Positions 28,043 to 36,053 of a DNA stretch of 64,000 nt are shown one piece after another. The stretch is taken from contig NZ_LCYG01000021.1 in assembly GCF_001017175.1 (NCBI RefSeq), positions 26,859 to 90,858 on the forward strand, in the 5' to 3' direction. Both the position numbers and the translations under genes were made by a program. The notes under the pieces are model-generated. The model was not told the origin of the DNA and ran no database searches. It saw nothing but the letters and a program-made list of their open reading frames with translations. How positions within the stretch are numbered: position 1 is the stretch's first letter; the number at the start of each line of letters is the position of its first letter. This DNA is from Microvirga vignae (GTDB lineage Bacteria; Pseudomonadota; Alphaproteobacteria; Rhizobiales; Beijerinckiaceae).

Positions 28043-28270
28043 TTAGTGCAGGCCATATGTGAGCTTGATCGAGAACAGAACTTTTCCCATGGAGTCGGTC
28101 GCGTCCAATCGCCAGCGATCCCACTCGATGAAGTCGCCTTCCGCTTCTTGGCGAAGTTCAGCGATGGCTTTGAGAGCTTGAGCCCAGGCCTGGTCCAAGT
28201 CTCTCACCTCGACGCCCTCATCATCGAGCATCGTCTCTTCATCGCTAATCAGATTAAAGTAACATCTCAT
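28043..28270 (-). CDS. DUF6894-type small protein
   Basis: A 75-residue acidic protein with the pattern MRCYFNLISDEETMLDDEGVEV, then DLDQAWAQALKAIAEL. This resembles the short DUF6894 proteins that are frequent in Methylobacterium, Microvirga and Bradyrhizobium. Function is unknown. It lies between the two LuxR-type genes on the opposite strand. Confidence 0.75.
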   Translation of the reverse strand: MRCYFNLISDEETMLDDEGVEVRDLDQAWAQALKAIAELRQEAEGDFIEWDRWRLDATDSMGKVLFSIKLTYGLH

Positions 28271-28625
28271 CGTAATTGCAGACCGGCTCTTGGTGAGCGC
28301 TATGTTATTTTAGTCCAAGTCGAAGGAATTTCCAGGTGGGTGGTCGGGAGACATAATTTCCTGACGGCCCGTTGGCTCTTTAGCTCAAATCGGAGCCGTA
28401 TGACATAGGTTAATGAAATAAGGGTGTGTCCGACTCGAAATCACAGCTTAATGTTATAATAAAGCTTTACATGATATAAAAAACGACCTGAGCGCCATCT
28501 TTGTTAATAAAGATTTAAGAGATGTGAATAGAAGGCCATTGTTGTTGTCGGGAGAATAAGCTAATTTACCTAGAGGAAAGTTCTTCTTTCTCTCGTCGTT
28601 GGACTCAGGCCAGAAAGGCTCTCCC
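28271..28625. other. 355-bp AT-rich upstream region of the second LuxR-type gene
   Basis: Markedly AT-rich between about 28430 and 28560, with the string TTAATGTTATAATAAAG near 28448-28465. No gene is visible. It is probably the promoter region of the second regulator and contains TATAAT-like runs, but no confident -35/-10 pair could be fixed. Confidence 0.4.
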
Positions 28626-29444
28626 ATGAGGAAAACCTACGATCTTGATGGATCCTCCCTTTCAAGCGTGCCGCTCACGAGAGATGTTGGGCATTCCAGA
28701 TACCTGGAGCTGGCGCGCGCGTCAGATTCTTTCCCGGTCTCCTACATGAACTCCCAGACAACGCCTACGCTTCTCGTCGAGCCCAATACTCTCCTACGTG
28801 AAGGGTTGAAACGGATACTGGCCGAGACCGATTATAGCCCTGTCGCGTTGGCCTCTAGCTTCGATGAAGCCCTGGCAGGCTGGGAAACCGGCGTCAGCCC
28901 GTTCCTCCTGATCATGGATGGGGCGCGGGATCATGATGAGGCCTGCGACCAGGTTCGGCAGCTCAAGGAGCGGTATGCCTCTGCTCGTGTGCTCATGCTG
29001 GTCGACCAGTATGACCTCAAGCAGATCATCACGGCTTTCCAGGCCGGCGCGGATGCCTATTTGATCAAGTCCGTTTCCTGCGAGGTTTTGGTCAAGACCC
29101 TCGATCTCGTCATGCTCGGAGAGGTCGTCTTCCCGTCCGTCGTCCTTGAACTGCTGCGCGAGCATGCACTTCGGGCGGATGGCGAAACAGTGGTGCAGAG
29201 TGCTGAAAAGGTACCTGACGGAACCTTCCAGACCAAAGGTTTATCCGTTCGTGAGACCGTGATCCTGCGTTGCCTCATGGAGGGAGATTCGAACAAGCTC
29301 ATTGCGCGCAAGTTCGATATCACGGAAGCAACCGTGAAGGTTCACGTGAAGGCCATCCTGCGCAAAATTCACGCGAAGAACAGGACCCAGGCTGCCATCT
29401 GGGCCGCAAGCCATCTGCCTGCGGATGAGCACGCTTCGGCTTGA
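28626..29444 (+). CDS. LuxR/NarL-type regulator with partly degenerate receiver domain (2)
   Basis: A 272-residue paralogue of the regulator at 27227. The receiver keeps the candidate phospho-Asp (LLIMDGARD) and the Lys (AYLIKSVS). The leading acidic pair is altered to EPN (LLVEPNTLLREGL), so phosphorylation is uncertain. The C-terminal GerE domain is complete (LSVRETVILRCLMEGDSNKLIARKF, then ATVKVHVKAILRKIHAKNRTQAAIWA). ATG 28626 has AAAGG 8 bases upstream; ATG 28749 is an alternative start closer to the domain edge. No partner kinase gene is adjacent. Confidence 0.85.
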   Translation: MRKTYDLDGSSLSSVPLTRDVGHSRYLELARASDSFPVSYMNSQTTPTLLVEPNTLLREGLKRILAETDYSPVALASSFDEALAGWETGVSPFLLIMDGARDHDEACDQVRQLKERYASARVLMLVDQYDLKQIITAFQAGADAYLIKSVSCEVLVKTLDLVMLGEVVFPSVVLELLREHALRADGETVVQSAEKVPDGTFQTKGLSVRETVILRCLMEGDSNKLIARKFDITEATVKVHVKAILRKIHAKNRTQAAIWAASHLPADEHASA

Positions 29445-29460
29445 TATCTATAAAGTTTCG

Positions 29461-29481
29461 CCTCAGGCTGATTGCCTGAGG
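29461..29481. terminator. Stem-loop between convergent genes
   Basis: CCTCAGG/CCTGAGG (29461-29467 with 29475-29481) overlaps the GMC oxidoreductase stop and is followed on the minus strand by a short T-rich stretch. Confidence 0.45.
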
Positions 29482-31103
29482 ACTTCTACCGTGTGAGAGT
29501 GATCCTCCAGGATCATGGCAGCGCCTTTATCCGCGATCATCAACGTCGGCGAGTTGGTGTTCCCGCTCGTGATCGTTGGCATCACCGAGGCGTCGATCAC
29601 GCGAAGTCCCTCAACGCCTCGAACCCTCAACCGCTCGTCCGTCACTGCCATCGGATCGGTCTCAATGCCCATTTTTGCCGTTCCGACTGGATGGAAGATA
29701 GTGGTGCCGATGTCACGAGCACCGTTGAGAAGCTCTTCATACGTATTGAGATGAGCGCCGGGCTTGTATTCCTCGGGCCGGTACTTCTGAAGCGCCGGCA
29801 TCGAGACGATGCGGCGGACCAGGCGCAGGGAATCCACGGCAACTTGCTGATCCTCCGGCGTCGACAGATAATTTGGCCGGATCGACGGTGCATCGGAGGC
29901 GCTGCCGCTGCGAATCCTGATGCTGCCGCGGCTCGTGGGCCGGAGGTTGCAGACGCTCGCCGTGAAAGCAGGGAAGGGGTGCGGATCGTCCCCGAACTTG
30001 TCGAGCGACAGGGGTTGAATATGAAACTGCAGATTCGGCGTGGCGTAATCGGGCGAGGAGCGGGTGAACGCACCCAGCTGAGATGGCGCCATCGTCAGCG
30101 GGCCGCGCCGAAACAGGGCATATTCAAGCGCCATGTATCCCTTTTTCACGAGCGAGCGGTAATCCTCGTTGAGCGTACGGACGCCATGAACCTTGTAGAT
30201 GGGACGTAATTGCAGGTGATCCTGCAGATTCTCGCCGACGCCCGGCAGGTGCTGGATCACAGGAATGCCATGCTGCTGCAGGAGGCTGCCATTCCCGATG
30301 CCGGATAGTTGCAAAATCTGGGGAGATGCGACGGCTCCAGCAGAGAGAACGACCTCCTTGCGGGCGTAAATGCGGCGGAGAGCGCCGTTCTGCAGGATCT
30401 CGACACCTACAGCCCGATTGCCTTCAAAGAGAAGGCGTGTGGCGTGCGCGTTGATTTCCAGTTTGAGGTTGGAGCGAGACAGGGCAGGTTTCAGGAAGCC
30501 ACGTGCGGCCGACCAGCGCCGGCCGTTCTTCTGGTTGACGTGGAAATAGGAAATGCCCTCGTTGCTACCCGTGTTGAAGTCAGTTGTGCGGGGAATCCCG
30601 GCCTGAACCGCGGCCTCGATGAAGGTATCGAGGATATCCCAACGCGTGCGAGGGGCCTCGACACGCCATTCTCCACCTGCACCGTGGTGCTCGCCTGCGC
30701 CGAGGTAATGGTCCAGGTGCTGACGGAAGATCGGCTTCACGTCATCCCAGCCCCAGCCTTTCAGGCCCATCTGCCGCCAGTTGTCGTAATCCTCACGCTG
30801 TCCGCGCATGTAGACCATGGCGTTGATGGCCGAGCAGCCGCCGAGCACCTTGCCGCGTGGATAGTTCAGCGCGCGTCCATTGAGGCCGGGCTCGCTCTCC
30901 GTCTTGAACATCCAGTCGGAGCGCGGATTGCCGATAGCAAACAGGTAGCCCACCGGAATGTGGTACCAGATCCAGTTGTCCTTTCCGCCGGCTTCAAGCA
31001 GGCAGACGGAATCGCGAGGATCCTTGGAGAGGCGGTTCGCCAGAACGCAGCCCGCCGAACCTCCTCCGATGATGACGTAATCAAACGTGGTGTTCTCTGA
31101 CAT
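29463..31103 (-). CDS. GMC-family FAD oxidoreductase (choline/alcohol dehydrogenase-like)
   Basis: A 546-residue GMC enzyme that oxidises an alcohol to an aldehyde using FAD. The FAD-binding motif VIIGGGSAGCVLANRL lies at the N-terminus, then GGCSAINAMVYMRG (GMC signature 1) and SAGAVASPQILQLSGIG (signature 2). The C-terminal TIFHPVGTAKMG and SGNTNSPTLMIADKGA carry the usual catalytic His/Asn. It resembles choline dehydrogenase and long-chain alcohol dehydrogenases; the substrate is unknown. ATG 31103 has GAGG upstream. It is the last gene of the Liv-type operon, 33 bases after livM. Confidence 0.9.
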   Translation of the reverse strand: MSENTTFDYVIIGGGSAGCVLANRLSKDPRDSVCLLEAGGKDNWIWYHIPVGYLFAIGNPRSDWMFKTESEPGLNGRALNYPRGKVLGGCSAINAMVYMRGQREDYDNWRQMGLKGWGWDDVKPIFRQHLDHYLGAGEHHGAGGEWRVEAPRTRWDILDTFIEAAVQAGIPRTTDFNTGSNEGISYFHVNQKNGRRWSAARGFLKPALSRSNLKLEINAHATRLLFEGNRAVGVEILQNGALRRIYARKEVVLSAGAVASPQILQLSGIGNGSLLQQHGIPVIQHLPGVGENLQDHLQLRPIYKVHGVRTLNEDYRSLVKKGYMALEYALFRRGPLTMAPSQLGAFTRSSPDYATPNLQFHIQPLSLDKFGDDPHPFPAFTASVCNLRPTSRGSIRIRSGSASDAPSIRPNYLSTPEDQQVAVDSLRLVRRIVSMPALQKYRPEEYKPGAHLNTYEELLNGARDIGTTIFHPVGTAKMGIETDPMAVTDERLRVRGVEGLRVIDASVMPTITSGNTNSPTLMIADKGAAMILEDHSHTVEVLRQSA

Positions 31104-31136
31104 GACACGCCTCAACCGGTAACCGTAGGCACTTTC

Positions 31137-32111
31137 TCAAACAGTGCCCTTAGGCTTGCGCTTCAGGAGTTCCAAAATCTCGCCCACGATACCCCGGCGG
31201 AACAGCAGCACGCAGATCACGAAGATGATGCCGATCAGCACCGTGACGGGAAAATCATAGGCGGCGAAATAATTCTGCAAGGCAATGACCAAGCCCGCTC
31301 CGACGATAGGACCAACCATGGTGCCGATGCCGCCGAGAAGGGTCATGAGAATGACCTCGCCCGACATCTGCCATTGCACGTCGGTAAGCGTAGCGAACTG
31401 GAAGACGATAGCCTTGGTGCCTCCGGCGAGACCCGCAAGCGCGGCTGACATGACGAAGGCACCGAGCTTGTAGCGATCGACCCGATAGCCGAGCGAGATG
31501 GCGCGCCTTTCGTTCTCTCGGATCGCCTTGAGAATGTTCCCGAAAGGCGAGTTCACAATGCGCCAGATGGCGAAGACGCCGAACAGGAAGATCCCGAGCG
31601 TCACGTAGTACATCGCGAGCGGCTGGTTGAGATCGATGAGGCCCAGCAGATTCCCGCGCGGCACGCCCTGAATGCCGTCCTCGCCATGGGTGAATGGCAC
31701 CTGGAGGCAGATAAAGGCGAACATCTGCGAGAGCGCCAGGGTGATCATGGCGAAGTAGATGCCCTGACGGCGGATCGCCAGAAAGCCGATGATGAGGCCC
31801 ATGCCGGCAGCGCCGGCCACGCCGAGCAGAATGCCGGAGAGAGGCTCCCATCCCCACACCTTGACCGCATGGGCCGTGAAGTAGGCCGCGCCGCCGAAGA
31901 AGGCCGCGTGTCCGAAGGAGAGGAGGCCGACATAGCCGATGAGCAGGTTGAACGCGCAGGCAAAGAGCGCGAAGCACAGGATGCTCATCAGGAAGACGGG
32001 GTAGAGAAAGAACGGTGCAGCAAGCAGGGCTGCCAGGGCGATGGCGCCTACCACGAGCGAGGTGGTGCGCAGTTTGGGCTGCTCAGCGAGATATTGTGTT
32101 CCAACAGCCAT
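31137..32111 (-). CDS. livM: Branched-chain-type ABC transporter permease LivM
   Basis: A 324-residue inner-membrane permease with about nine hydrophobic segments. It has the LivM signature region GYVGLLSFGHAAFFGGAAY and ENERRAISLGYRVDRYKL before the last helices. It pairs with LivH (4-base gap upstream). Substrate cannot be told from the permease alone. The downstream GMC dehydrogenase suggests an uptake-linked catabolic substrate rather than, or as well as, leucine-type amino acids. Confidence 0.92.
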   Translation of the reverse strand: MAVGTQYLAEQPKLRTTSLVVGAIALAALLAAPFFLYPVFLMSILCFALFACAFNLLIGYVGLLSFGHAAFFGGAAYFTAHAVKVWGWEPLSGILLGVAGAAGMGLIIGFLAIRRQGIYFAMITLALSQMFAFICLQVPFTHGEDGIQGVPRGNLLGLIDLNQPLAMYYVTLGIFLFGVFAIWRIVNSPFGNILKAIRENERRAISLGYRVDRYKLGAFVMSAALAGLAGGTKAIVFQFATLTDVQWQMSGEVILMTLLGGIGTMVGPIVGAGLVIALQNYFAAYDFPVTVLIGIIFVICVLLFRRGIVGEILELLKRKPKGTV

Positions 32112-32115
32112 GATA

Positions 32116-33003
32116 TTACTCCTCCCGCCCGAAGAGACCTGCCGGCCTGACGAGCAGAACGATGGCCATGATTACAAAGATAACGATGCTCGAGGCTTCC
32201 GGGTAGAAGACCTTGGTCAGGCCTTCCAGAACGCCGAGAACGTAGCCGGTCACGATGGCGCCGAGGATCGACCCCATGCCGCCGACAACCACCACGGCAA
32301 AGACGATGATGATGAGATTCGAGCCCATCAGAGGGCTGACCTGATATATCGGCGCCGCCAAGACGCCTGCCAGCGCGGCAAGGGCTGCACCCAGGCCGTA
32401 GGTGAGCGTCAGAAGAAGAGGGACGTTCACGCCGAAGGCCTGGACAAGCGTGGCGTTTTCCGTTGCAGCGCGAAGGTAAGCGCCAAGCCGTGTCTTCTCG
32501 ATCAGCAGCCATGTGCCGACACAGATGAACAGCGAGGCAACGACCACCCAGCCGCGATAGATCGGCATGAACATGAAGCCGAGATTGAGGGCGCCGGTCA
32601 ACTCGGCCGGAGGAGCATAGGGTTTGCCGGCTGCGCCGAACCAATGGCGGAAGGCGCCTTCCAGAATAAGGGCCAAGCCGAAGGTCAACAGGAGTCCATA
32701 GAGAGGATCGATGCCATAGAGACGTCTCAACATGAAACGCTCGATGACAATCGCCACCGCACCGACGATCAGCGGAGCGACAATAAGAGCCGGCCAATAG
32801 CCGATACCGACATAGGTGAGCAGGAGATAGGCCGCGAAGGCGCCGAGCATGTATTGCGCGCCGTGGGCGAAGTTGATCACCCGCAGCAGGCCGAAAATCA
32901 CCGCCAGACCAAGGCTGAGCATGGCGTAGAAGGAGCCGTTGATCAGGCCGATGAGAATCTGGCCGTAAAGCGCAGGGGTGGGGACGCCGAAAATCGTATT
33001 CAT
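32116..33003 (-). CDS. livH: Branched-chain-type ABC transporter permease LivH
   Basis: A 295-residue permease with about eight membrane segments. It has the LivH-type start GLINGSFYAMLSLGLAVIFGLLRVINFAHG and a coupling-loop region around RAATENATLVQAFGVN. It starts 3 bases after livF ends, and the gap to livM is 4 bases, so co-translation is likely. Confidence 0.92.
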   Translation of the reverse strand: MNTIFGVPTPALYGQILIGLINGSFYAMLSLGLAVIFGLLRVINFAHGAQYMLGAFAAYLLLTYVGIGYWPALIVAPLIVGAVAIVIERFMLRRLYGIDPLYGLLLTFGLALILEGAFRHWFGAAGKPYAPPAELTGALNLGFMFMPIYRGWVVVASLFICVGTWLLIEKTRLGAYLRAATENATLVQAFGVNVPLLLTLTYGLGAALAALAGVLAAPIYQVSPLMGSNLIIIVFAVVVVGGMGSILGAIVTGYVLGVLEGLTKVFYPEASSIVIFVIMAIVLLVRPAGLFGREE

Positions 33004-33006
33004 ACT

Positions 33007-33714
33007 TTACACCCCCAGCACTTCGTGGAGTTCGTCCATGCGGGCATCGAGTTCATGGCCGGGGAAGGAATTGACCATGCGCCCATCCTCCATGAGGTAG
33101 AAGCGGTCGGCGACTTTCCGCGCGAAGCGGAAGTTCTGCTCCACGAGCAGAATGGTCATGCCGCGCTTCTTCAAAGCGACGAGGACATCGCCGATGCGCT
33201 GAACGATGACGGGGGCGAGACCCTCGGTCGGTTCGTCGAGCAGGATGATCCTCGCTCCCGTGCGCAGGATGCGGGCAATCGCCAGCATCTGCTGCTCGCC
33301 GCCAGACAATTTCGTGCCCTGGCTCGAGCGGCGCTCATGCAGGTTCGGGAAGAGCGTATAGATCTCGTCCAGGCTCATTCCGCTTTCCGCAACATTCGGC
33401 GGCAGCATCAGATTCTCGGCCACGTTGAGACTGGCAAAAATGCCGCGCTCCTCGGGCACGTAGCCAATTCCTGCCTGCGCCACCTTGTGAAGGGGAAGAC
33501 CGATGAGATCCTTGCCGCGCAGGCGGATCACGCCCTCGCGGCGGCGTAGGATTCCCATGATGGCACGCAATGTCGTGGTCTTGCCCGCTCCGTTACGGCC
33601 AAGCAGCGTCACGGTTTCGCCTTCGCGGATGTCGAGGTCGACGCCATGAAGAACATGGCTCTCGCCGTACCAGGCATTCAGCCCACGGATTTCGAGGAGA
33701 GGCGCGTTACTCAT
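33007..33714 (-). CDS. livF: ABC transporter ATP-binding protein LivF
   Basis: A 235-residue ATPase with Walker A LLGRNGAGKTT, signature LSGGEQQMLAIARIL and Walker B IILLDEPTEGLAPV, all typical of LivF. ATG 33714 overlaps the livG stop by 8 bases and fits the usual LivF length. The longer upstream frame runs into livG and is rejected. Confidence 0.93.
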   Translation of the reverse strand: MSNAPLLEIRGLNAWYGESHVLHGVDLDIREGETVTLLGRNGAGKTTTLRAIMGILRRREGVIRLRGKDLIGLPLHKVAQAGIGYVPEERGIFASLNVAENLMLPPNVAESGMSLDEIYTLFPNLHERRSSQGTKLSGGEQQMLAIARILRTGARIILLDEPTEGLAPVIVQRIGDVLVALKKRGMTILLVEQNFRFARKVADRFYLMEDGRMVNSFPGHELDARMDELHEVLGV

Positions 33715-34465
33715 GCTCGGTCCCCATATAGGCTTCACGCACGCGCGGATCGGCGCTGACGGTGGCGTACGTACCGTCGGAAAGAATTTCGCCACGTGCC
33801 AGAACCGTAACGCGGTCGCAGAGATCGGCAACGACGTTCAGATTGTGCTCCACCATCAGAATCGTGCGGTTCTTGGCAACGCGACGGATCAGATCGGCAA
33901 TGCGCCCGATATCTTCATGACCCATACCGGCCATGGGCTCGTCGAGCAGGAGCATGGCCGGATCCAGAGCCAGGGTTGTGGCGATCTCAAGGGCGCGCTT
34001 GCGGCCATAGGACAATTCCGCGGCCGTCAGATGCGCGTAAGACGAGAGGTTGACCGCATCGATCAATTCCATCGCGCGCTCGTCGAGACCCGAGAGGCTG
34101 CCGGATGGAAGCCAGAACTGCGTCGCGAGGCCCTTCGGGCGCTGCAGGGCAACGCGCACGTTATCGAGCACTGTGAGATGCGGGAACACGGCCGAGATCT
34201 GGAACGAGCGCACGAGGCCGAGGCGCGCCACTTCGGCGGGCTTCAGGCGTGTGATGTCGTTTCCACGAAAGTGGATCTGCCCACGCGTGGGCGTGAGAAA
34301 CTTGGTGAGAAGGTTGAAGACCGTGGTCTTGCCGGCGCCGTTCGGGCCGATCAAGGCATGGATCGTTCCTTCGTTGACAGACAGCGTCACATCCTTCACC
34401 GCGACGAAGCCGCGAAATTCCATGGTGAGGCCTGTGGCGCTCAAAATCGGTTGAGTACTGACCAT
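33707..34465 (-). CDS. livG: ABC transporter ATP-binding protein LivG
   Basis: A 252-residue ATPase with Walker A LIGPNGAGKTT and the LivG-like LVRSFQISAVFPHLTVLDNV. The signature is LSYGRKRALEIATTLA and Walker B is MLLLDEPMAGM. ATG 34465 gives the usual family length; a GTG at 34501 adds 12 unlikely residues. It is separated from livK by a strong terminator-like hairpin, so ABC subunits may be made at lower level than the binding protein. Confidence 0.92.
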   Translation of the reverse strand: MVSTQPILSATGLTMEFRGFVAVKDVTLSVNEGTIHALIGPNGAGKTTVFNLLTKFLTPTRGQIHFRGNDITRLKPAEVARLGLVRSFQISAVFPHLTVLDNVRVALQRPKGLATQFWLPSGSLSGLDERAMELIDAVNLSSYAHLTAAELSYGRKRALEIATTLALDPAMLLLDEPMAGMGHEDIGRIADLIRRVAKNRTILMVEHNLNVVADLCDRVTVLARGEILSDGTYATVSADPRVREAYMGTEHE

Positions 34466-34504
34466 GTGCCGGCCGTTGATCCCGAACGATAAAGAGGTCA
34501 CTAA

Positions 34505-34540
34505 TAAAACGGCGAGGACGGCGCAAACCGTCCTCGCCGT
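34505..34540 (-). terminator. Strong stem-loop between livK and livG
   Basis: Perfect 13-bp stem (34509-34521 with 34528-34540, 6-base loop) followed on the minus strand by TTTTATT. It can terminate or attenuate after livK. Confidence 0.75.
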
Positions 34541-34552
34541 GCGTTCTCAGAG

Positions 34553-35761
34553 TTACTGCGTGAGCTGGCAGCCGCTTTCGGCAGCCTTCATGTAGGCTTG
34601 GTCGCCAGGAATCGTGGCGAGCTGCTTGTACATGTCCCACTCGCTTTTGCTCTCTTCGGGCTTCTTCACCTGGAAGAGATACATGTCGTAGACCATGCGG
34701 CCATTGGGCAGCACCTTGCCGTTCTTGGTGAAAACGTCCTGGACCGGCATTTCATGCAGAGCCTTGGCAACGGCTTCCGTCTCGTCCGTGCCGACCTTCT
34801 GGATCGCTTTCAGGTACTGCGTCACGGTGGAGTAGGTGCCCACATGGATCATGTTCGGCATGCGGCCGGTCTTTTCCTGGAAGCGCTTGGCGAAGGCACG
34901 GTTCTCGTCGTTCTGATCCCAATACCAGCCCTCGGTGAGCGTCAGGCCCTGCGCGGCCTTGAGCCCAAGGCCCTTCACTTCGGCGAGGGTGAAGAGAAGG
35001 GCTGCAAGGCGGGTGCCGCCCTGGGTGATGCCGAACTCGGAGGCCTGCTTGATGGCATTGGCGGTGTCGAGACCCGCATTGGCCATGCCGATCACGTTGG
35101 CGCCGGAACTCTGGGCCTGCAGCAGGAAGGACGAGTAGTCGGTGGCTGCCAGCGGATGACGTACCGCCCCGAGAACCTGACCACCCTTCGATTTCACGAA
35201 TTTGGAGGTCTGCTCTTCGAGCGAATAGCCGAAGGCATAGTCCGCGGTGAGGAAGAACCACTTGTTGCCGCCGTTCTCCACCAGCGCGCCGCCGGTGCCG
35301 ACGGCAAGTGCGTGGGTGTCATAGGCCCAGTGGAAGCCGTAGGGAGAGCACTGCTTGCCGGTGAGATCGGTCGTTGCCGCACCGGTGGTCATGGTGATCT
35401 TCTTCTTTTCCTTGGAGAGGCCCTGCACAGCGAGCGCTACGGAGGACGTGGTCAGCTCCATGATGGAATCGACCTTTTCCGTGTCGTACCATTGCCGGGC
35501 GATGCTGGAGGCCACATCGGGCTTGTTCTGATGGTCGGCGCTGACGATCTCGACGGGAACGCCCAGAACCTTGCCGCCGAAATCCTGAACGGCCATGCGG
35601 GCGGCTTCCACGGAGGACTTGCCTCCGAAATCGGCATAGACGCCGGATTGATCGTTCAGGATGCCGATCTTCACCACGCCGTCGGAGGCTTGCTGGGCAT
35701 AGGCCGCTTGCGCCGCAACAGTGCAGCTGAGGGCAAACAGAATTGGCTTGAGAACTCGCAT
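34553..35761 (-). CDS. livK: Periplasmic substrate-binding protein, LivK type
   Basis: A 402-residue type I binding protein with a signal peptide (about 1-22, ending AYAQ) and a start VVKIGILNDQSGVYADFGG typical of the Leu/Ile/Val or amide-binding family. The C-terminus FQVKKPEESKSEWDMYKQL is common in homologues adjacent to dehydrogenases, whose ligands are often not amino acids. ATG 35761 has AGGGA upstream. It is the first gene of the liv operon. Confidence 0.9.
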   Translation of the reverse strand: MRVLKPILFALSCTVAAQAAYAQQASDGVVKIGILNDQSGVYADFGGKSSVEAARMAVQDFGGKVLGVPVEIVSADHQNKPDVASSIARQWYDTEKVDSIMELTTSSVALAVQGLSKEKKKITMTTGAATTDLTGKQCSPYGFHWAYDTHALAVGTGGALVENGGNKWFFLTADYAFGYSLEEQTSKFVKSKGGQVLGAVRHPLAATDYSSFLLQAQSSGANVIGMANAGLDTANAIKQASEFGITQGGTRLAALLFTLAEVKGLGLKAAQGLTLTEGWYWDQNDENRAFAKRFQEKTGRMPNMIHVGTYSTVTQYLKAIQKVGTDETEAVAKALHEMPVQDVFTKNGKVLPNGRMVYDMYLFQVKKPEESKSEWDMYKQLATIPGDQAYMKAAESGCQLTQ

Positions 35762-36053
35762 CGTATCCCTTCCCTGTGTTGTTCGAGGGGGCAGGTTGGT
35801 CCTGCCTTTATCGGACGGCATGGTGGAACCCCCCACGAAGCCGGTCAAGACAAGGTAACGGCGGTATACGGCTTAGCAATGCGATTAGGGTTCATCCTTA
35901 AGTCGCAAACATTCTCAAGGTCGCGGTTTTGTGTAGGATCGGTCCCGCTCCATAGCCGAGGGCAACCCAGACCGGCGTGCAGCGCGGTATCCAGGAGAGG
36001 CCTGAGCGCCTATATCCCTGTCACCATTTCCATCATCCAGGCTGGAGTTCTCC
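35762..36053. other. Divergent promoter region livK / aldehyde dehydrogenase
   Basis: 292 bases with no convincing gene. It must carry promoters for the leftward liv operon and the rightward dehydrogenase. No confident operator was recognised. Confidence 0.4.

Noticed and set aside
32041..33549. 502-residue open frame antisense to the liv permease genes
   Set aside because: It is opposite to well-supported LivM/LivH/LivF; long antisense frames are common at high GC.
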